DNA of 58,414 bases from Stutzerimonas nosocomialis (GTDB lineage: Bacteria > Pseudomonadota > Gammaproteobacteria > Pseudomonadales > Pseudomonadaceae), in assembly GCF_005876855.1 (NCBI RefSeq), contig NZ_QLAE01000031.1, positions 1-58,414 of the forward strand, read 5' to 3'. The notes beneath the pieces were generated by a model. The model was not told the DNA's origin, made no database searches, and saw nothing but the letters and a program-made list of their open reading frames with translations. Positions 54,550 through 58,414 of the stretch are shown piece by piece. The position numbers and the translations under genes were made by a program. The first letter of the stretch is position 1. Each line of letters opens with the position of its first letter.

Positions 54550-55182
54550 ATGGCAGGAAACTGTTGCAATCACGGTTGTGCGAGCGCAGCCGCCACTGGG
54601 CGCTACCGGCGCCTTCTCTGGATCGCGCTGGCCATCAACCTGGCGATGTTTGTTGTCGAGATCGGTGCCGGGCTGCGCGCCGAATCGGTATCGCTGCTGG
54701 CCGATTCGCTGGATTTCTTCGGTGACGCCGCCAACTACGGCGTAAGCCTCTGGGTACTCGGGCTGGGTGTGGTTGTAAGGGCACGAGCCTCACTGCTCAA
54801 GGCCCTGACGATGGCGGCGTTCGGCACGTTCATCCTGGTTATGGCGATCTCCAACTTCGTCGACGGCAGCGTGCCGCATGCGCCGACAATGGGTGTGATC
54901 GGGATAGTGGCACTGCTCGCCAATCTGCTCGTAGCCGGACTGCTCTACGCATTCCGCGAGGGCGACAGCAACATGCGCAGCGTCTGGCTGTGCAGCCGCA
55001 ACGACGCACTCGGCAATCTTGCGGTGATGCTGGCGGCATTGGGTGTGCTCGGCACCGGTAGCGGCTGGCCGGATCTGATCGTGGCGACCTTCATGGGGGT
55101 GCTGGCGATCAGCGCGGCGATTCAGGTAGCTCGACAAGCGCTGCAGGAGCTACGACCCGACGATGCGATCTCGGACCACTGA
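54550..55182 (+). CDS. Cation diffusion facilitator (CDF) metal efflux protein
   Basis: A 210-residue inner-membrane CDF-type transporter. The Cys/His-rich N-terminus MAGNCCNHGC is followed by six predicted TM helices: LLWIALAINLAMFVVEIGAG, then the metal site LLADSLDFFGDAANYG (D-x3-D pair), ALTMAAFGTFILVMAI, GVIGIVALLANLLVAGLLY, then MRSVWLCSRNDALGNLAVMLAALG and the last helix. There is no long C-terminal cytoplasmic domain, as in the short CDF branch. Start ATG 54550. It is controlled by the divergent MerR regulator and would export a divalent cation. Confidence 0.87.
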   Translation: MAGNCCNHGCASAAATGRYRRLLWIALAINLAMFVVEIGAGLRAESVSLLADSLDFFGDAANYGVSLWVLGLGVVVRARASLLKALTMAAFGTFILVMAISNFVDGSVPHAPTMGVIGIVALLANLLVAGLLYAFREGDSNMRSVWLCSRNDALGNLAVMLAALGVLGTGSGWPDLIVATFMGVLAISAAIQVARQALQELRPDDAISDH

Positions 55183-55251
55183 AGCGAACCCCGATGAACC
55201 GCGGCGCCTGCACCCACGGCTGACGCTCGGCTAACGGGATCGCTGCCTAGT

Positions 55252-56088
55252 TCAGCCGCCGCCGAACAGCGCCGTCCAGTAGATGCCCGCATCGCTTTGC
55301 GGATCGACCGCGTAGGCGGCGCCCAGGTCGCTGAAGTGCGGGTTCATCAGGGTGGCGCAGTGGCTCGGGATGGTCAGCCAGGCCTCGAGCACCTGCTGCG
55401 GGGTGTCCTGCGCGGCGGCGATGGTTTCGCCCACCTGCTGCCCCGAATAGCCGGCGAGTTCGGCGCGGTCGCCGGGGGTTCGCCCACCACCGTCGAGATG
55501 GTCGAAGAAGTTGCCGTTGGCCATGGCCCGGCTGTGGGATTCGGCGACGCCGCCGAGCACCGGCTCCCAGGCGAGCGGCCCCGCCGCGGCGAACGCCTGG
55601 GCGCCGCACCGGCGCGGCTCGGCGCGTGCGGCGTTGATCAGCGCAAGCAGTCGTTGCCCTTCGGCCTGCCAGTCGCCCAGGCCGCCGCTGAGCATCGGCC
55701 GCGCCAGCACGATGCGCCAGTCGCGTCCTTCCCGACTCACACCGATGTCGACGAACTGCGGATCGAGCAGTACCTGGCAGAAACTCTCACGCAGCGCCGC
55801 CATCGCCGCCTCGGCATCGCGCGGGCCCGACAGGCTGATGGCGCGCACGTTGACCAGCGGGTAGCCGGAACGGGTCAGCGACTGCTGCAGGTCGCCGGCA
55901 CCCTGCACCGACAGCTTCAGTCGTGAGTCGGCTGTCAGGGCGGGCAACGCCACGCTCGCGTCATCGGCGCATCGCTGCACCTGCGCGCGATAGGCGTTGA
56001 CCGACTGGATCAGCTGCGTCGGCTCATCGGCCCGCGAGCCGACCGGCAGCAGTGCAGCGAGAAGCAGAACGAACGACAGGGCACGCAT
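55252..56088 (-). CDS. CAP-domain (SCP-like) secreted protein
   Basis: A 278-residue exported protein: signal peptide LSFVLLLAALLPVGSRA and a ~125-residue N-terminal part, followed by a CAP/SCP domain: LLALINAARAEPRRCG, PLAWEPVLGGVAESHSRAMANGNFFDHLDGGG and GETIAAAQDTPQQVLEAWLTIPSHCATLMNPHFSDLGAAYAV region, with the conserved His and Glu residues. ATG 56088 has a strong GGAGGA before it. Bacterial CAP proteins are common but poorly understood. A second copy of its last 75 bp lies at 53941, across the merR-CDF cassette. Confidence 0.85.
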   Translation of the reverse strand: MRALSFVLLLAALLPVGSRADEPTQLIQSVNAYRAQVQRCADDASVALPALTADSRLKLSVQGAGDLQQSLTRSGYPLVNVRAISLSGPRDAEAAMAALRESFCQVLLDPQFVDIGVSREGRDWRIVLARPMLSGGLGDWQAEGQRLLALINAARAEPRRCGAQAFAAAGPLAWEPVLGGVAESHSRAMANGNFFDHLDGGGRTPGDRAELAGYSGQQVGETIAAAQDTPQQVLEAWLTIPSHCATLMNPHFSDLGAAYAVDPQSDAGIYWTALFGGG

Positions 56089-56488
56089 GGAATCCTCCGT
56101 CATGTCAGTAGCGATCGCCGGGCAGACGCCCGGCCGGTCTGCTGGATGCTGCGCGAGGACGCTGCGCTTGTCACGTTCTCGACGCGCGCCGAGGCTTCCG
56201 GCGCATTCCCCCGCCCCTTGTAAACGGGGCCCGCGCGCCACCGCGCAGGCACGACGCAGCGCGCTGCCAGCGACCAACGCTTCGACGACCGCGAATCGCT
56301 TCCTCCAAAGGTTGCCTGCGCCTGGCGGCGCCCGTGTCGCGGAAGCACGGCCCGCCTGCGCCGGCCTGTGTCAGGCGAATGTGTATGTTTTGTAAATGAT
56401 CTTTACACTCGAATGAGAATTCTTAGCATTCGCACTGGCGAAGCGGCCGGAGCCGCGGATTACGAAGGAATCGAGGAGAGTGCAGTAC
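56089..56488. other. Promoter region of the TonB-dependent receptor
   Basis: 400 bp without a gene. The right third holds the Fur box and conserved block; the left part is GC-rich sequence with a CCGGGC/GCCCGG dyad near 56117-56135 that I cannot assign. Confidence 0.5.
56389..56430 (+). promoter_or_regulatory. Fur box and conserved upstream block of the receptor gene
   Basis: TTTGTAAATGATCTTTAC at 56389-56406 (here completing the perfect TGTAAA-TGATC-TTTACA dyad with the next base) is followed five bases later by AATGAGAATTCTTAGCATT at 56412-56430, a strong Fur box. The same arrangement occurs at 44221-44262. Confidence 0.8.
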
Positions 56489-58414
56489 ATGGTGATTTTC
56501 AATCGGAACCAGCTGGCTGGCGCCATCGCGATCGCAACCTGGATGAGCGCACCGGCTCACGCACAACAACCGCTCGAGCTGCAGCCGACCACGGTGGTGA
56601 CCGCCGCTGGTTACGAACAGAACATCGCCGATGCGCCGGCGAGTATCTCGGTGATCAGCCGTGAACAGCTGGAGAAGCAGTCGTATACGAGCGTCGTCGA
56701 CGCCATGCGCAATATCCCCGGCGTCTTCGTCACCGGGGGCGGCAACCAGCAGGACATCACCATTCGCGGCATGGGCAGCGAATACACCCTGGTAATGGTC
56801 GACGGGCGCCCCATCTCGGCGGGCCGCCAGACGCAAACCAACGGCACCTCCGGCGGCAAGCAGCAACTGGCGCTGCCGCCCCTGGCCATGATCGAACGGA
56901 TCGAGGTCATCCGTGGCCCGATGTCTTCGCTCTATGGCTCCGAAGCCATGGGCGGGGTCATCAACATCATCACCCGCCGCTCGGCTGACGAGTGGGCCGG
57001 TACGGTCCGCGCCGAGCGGATGTTCTCGCAGAACGACTACAACGAAGACGAGTACCACACCGAGCTGTTCGCCGGCGGCGCCCTGATTCCCGGGCTTGTC
57101 GGGCTGCAGCTCAACGGTGCCTACACCAACACTTATGAGAGCGATTATGTCGGTGGCGAGGCATTCAACTCGGGCGAAAGCAAGCCGGAAACGCGAGACC
57201 GGAACGCCGGCGCCGAGCTGTTCCTGACACCCACCGAGCGCGACCGGATCACCCTGGGCTACCGGGATACCACCCAGACAGCCCGCCACACGGCGGGCAA
57301 GAGCGCCCCCGTGACCACGACGACACCGGCGGGCCAGACCACCAGCAATCGCTTCGAGAAAAAGGTCTGGACGCTGTCCCACGACGGCAACTACGGCGAC
57401 GTGCTGCTCAACAGCTACCTGCAGCGTGACGTCTCCGAACGCGTCCAGGACCTGTCGATGGAGGAAACCGTCAACCTGTTCAACACCCAGGGGACCTTCT
57501 TCTGGGGCCAGCATACGGTCACCTTCGGCGCCCAGTACAAGGACGAGGAGTTCGTCAACGGACAGAACGTGCTCTTCAACGACGGCATCCCGGGAGGCGT
57601 GCACAAGGCCGACCGCTGGCTGGCCGCGCTGTACAGCGAAGTGGAATGGGGCCTCACCGACGCGTTTTCGCTCACCACCGGCCTGCGCTACAACGACGAT
57701 GAATTCTTCGGCGGCCACCTCTCGCCACGCGTCTATGGCGTCTACCGGATGTCGCCGTCGCTGGTCCTCAAGGGCGGCGTTTCGACGGGCTACAAGCAGC
57801 CGACCCTCACCCAGTCCACCGAAGGCTTCGGCGGCCGCACCGGCGGCGGCGGCTCGCCGAACGTGGGTGGCAACGGCCAGCCACTGCCCCGCGCCCTGAG
57901 CATTGGCAACGCCGATCTCGACCCGGAAACCAGCACCAGTTACGAAGTCGGTTTCGTATACAACGAACCCTCGATCGGCCTGGGAACCAGCGTGATGCTG
58001 TTCCATACCGTCTACAAGGACAAACTCGCCGAAGACCGCTTCTGCACCAGCCCCAACGCGGCCAACAACAATGATGTCGCCAACTACGCGTGTAGCTTCG
58101 GCGGCAACAACTTCTACTTCCTGAGCACGACCAAGAACATCGACGAGGCGGTGATCCAGGGCGTCGAGCTGACCCTCGACTATGAACTCATGAGCAACCT
58201 GAACTGGATGAGCAGCTACACCTTCACCGACTCCGAGCAGAAAACCGGTGACTTCAAGGGCGAACCGCTCAACCGGCAACCCCGCCACATGTTCAACACC
58301 AACCTGGACTGGAGAGTCAGCGACAAGCTCAACCTGTGGTCGCAGTACAACTACCGCAGCCGCACTTCGGACTACCTGAGCCGGACCACCATGAGCGAAG
58401 GGACACCCGGCTAC
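56489..58414 (+). CDS. TonB-dependent siderophore receptor (CirA/FepA-like), 3' partial
   Basis: At least 642 residues, running off the window. The signal peptide (LAGAIAIATWMSAPAHA) and likely TonB box region (TTVVTAAGYEQNI) precede a plug domain: PASISVISREQLEKQ, VVDAMRNIPGVFV, ITIRGMGSEYTLVMVDGRP, IERIEVIRGPMSSLYGSEAMGGVINIITRR, all typical of catecholate or colicin-type receptors. Beta-barrel strands follow with SPRVYGVYRMSPSLVLKGGVSTGYKQPTL and PETSTSYEVGF. ATG 56489 follows GAGGAGAG. The Fur promoter and similarity to the PepSY operon promoter suggest uptake of a ferric siderophore; the substrate is undetermined. Confidence 0.9.
   Translation, partial: MVIFNRNQLAGAIAIATWMSAPAHAQQPLELQPTTVVTAAGYEQNIADAPASISVISREQLEKQSYTSVVDAMRNIPGVFVTGGGNQQDITIRGMGSEYTLVMVDGRPISAGRQTQTNGTSGGKQQLALPPLAMIERIEVIRGPMSSLYGSEAMGGVINIITRRSADEWAGTVRAERMFSQNDYNEDEYHTELFAGGALIPGLVGLQLNGAYTNTYESDYVGGEAFNSGESKPETRDRNAGAELFLTPTERDRITLGYRDTTQTARHTAGKSAPVTTTTPAGQTTSNRFEKKVWTLSHDGNYGDVLLNSYLQRDVSERVQDLSMEETVNLFNTQGTFFWGQHTVTFGAQYKDEEFVNGQNVLFNDGIPGGVHKADRWLAALYSEVEWGLTDAFSLTTGLRYNDDEFFGGHLSPRVYGVYRMSPSLVLKGGVSTGYKQPTLTQSTEGFGGRTGGGGSPNVGGNGQPLPRALSIGNADLDPETSTSYEVGFVYNEPSIGLGTSVMLFHTVYKDKLAEDRFCTSPNAANNNDVANYACSFGGNNFYFLSTTKNIDEAVIQGVELTLDYELMSNLNWMSSYTFTDSEQKTGDFKGEPLNRQPRHMFNTNLDWRVSDKLNLWSQYNYRSRTSDYLSRTTMSEGTPGY

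Noticed and set aside
53929-54573. 214-codon minus-strand frame spanning merR
   Set aside because: It overlaps merR in another frame; only its last ~27 codons are meaningful, as the remnant CAP-gene end.
56423-58288. 621-codon minus-strand frame opposite the TonB receptor
   Set aside because: The plus strand encodes a clear receptor with signal peptide and Fur box; the antisense frame has no domain content.

Overview
The window looks like a chromosomal segment of a high-GC gammaproteobacterium of the genus Pseudomonas in the broad sense (aeruginosa/mendocina/stutzeri type). The main support is gene order: cysM-rlmD-relA-mazG next to a pirR/pirS-like pair and gacS, and pcpS-rstB/rstA-nrdA-nrdB, both recalled from Pseudomonas genomes. 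All identifications rest on reading the translated sequence; no database search was run.

Layout. 1-6.6 kb: the end of an unrecognised gene, then the four-gene ligase-associated DNA repair cluster (MBL exonuclease, ATP-dependent ligase, Lhr-like helicase, PdeM phosphoesterase). 6.6-11.2 kb: a small ORF, an erythromycin-esterase-like protein coupled to a phosphoribosyltransferase, a small Pro-rich ORF, and an NCS2 purine permease with a possible sigma-54 promoter. 11.3-31.3 kb: core genes, namely DUF2058, mazG, relA, rlmD, cysM, a PirRS-like two-component system lacking its receptor gene, gacS, pcpS, rstBA, and nrdA/nrdB with DnaA-box and NrdR-like sites upstream.

31.3-38.6 kb is an accessory island, visibly more A+T-rich in several places. 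It holds a two-gene unit encoding a small helical protein and a TIR-like effector (candidate antiphage defence), a truncated one-TM gene, and three nested copies of a RAYT/REP element, all decayed. Next come a small secreted peptide, a nuclease-like ORF, a C4-antisense-RNA-like leader before a Bro-N gene, and a candidate effector with two small membrane proteins that could be immunity factors.

38.6-58.4 kb is mixed. It holds a DUF2141 secreted protein, a truncated GNAT gene abutting a methyltransferase, a BdlA-like soluble chemoreceptor, and two unknown membrane-associated proteins. A Fur-controlled iron operon (DUF3649-PepSY-DUF3325) follows, then a DJ-1/PfpI protein, an HTH regulator, a second (frameshifted) Bro-N gene and a PilJ-N periplasmic protein. 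After these come a thioredoxin-reductase-like enzyme with an Rrf2 regulator, a Tat-exported SMP-30 protein and a PheC-like periplasmic protein. The window ends with a MerR/CDF metal cassette flanked by a duplicated CAP-gene end, and a TonB-dependent receptor running off the edge. The receptor promoter shares an 18-bp block and a Fur box at identical spacing with the PepSY operon, so the two are probably co-regulated as an outer-membrane receptor plus inner-membrane iron-handling unit.

Two REP-type repeat families are scattered through the window (five sites of one; at least six of the other, which is tied to the RAYT copies). No tRNA, rRNA or CRISPR array was seen.
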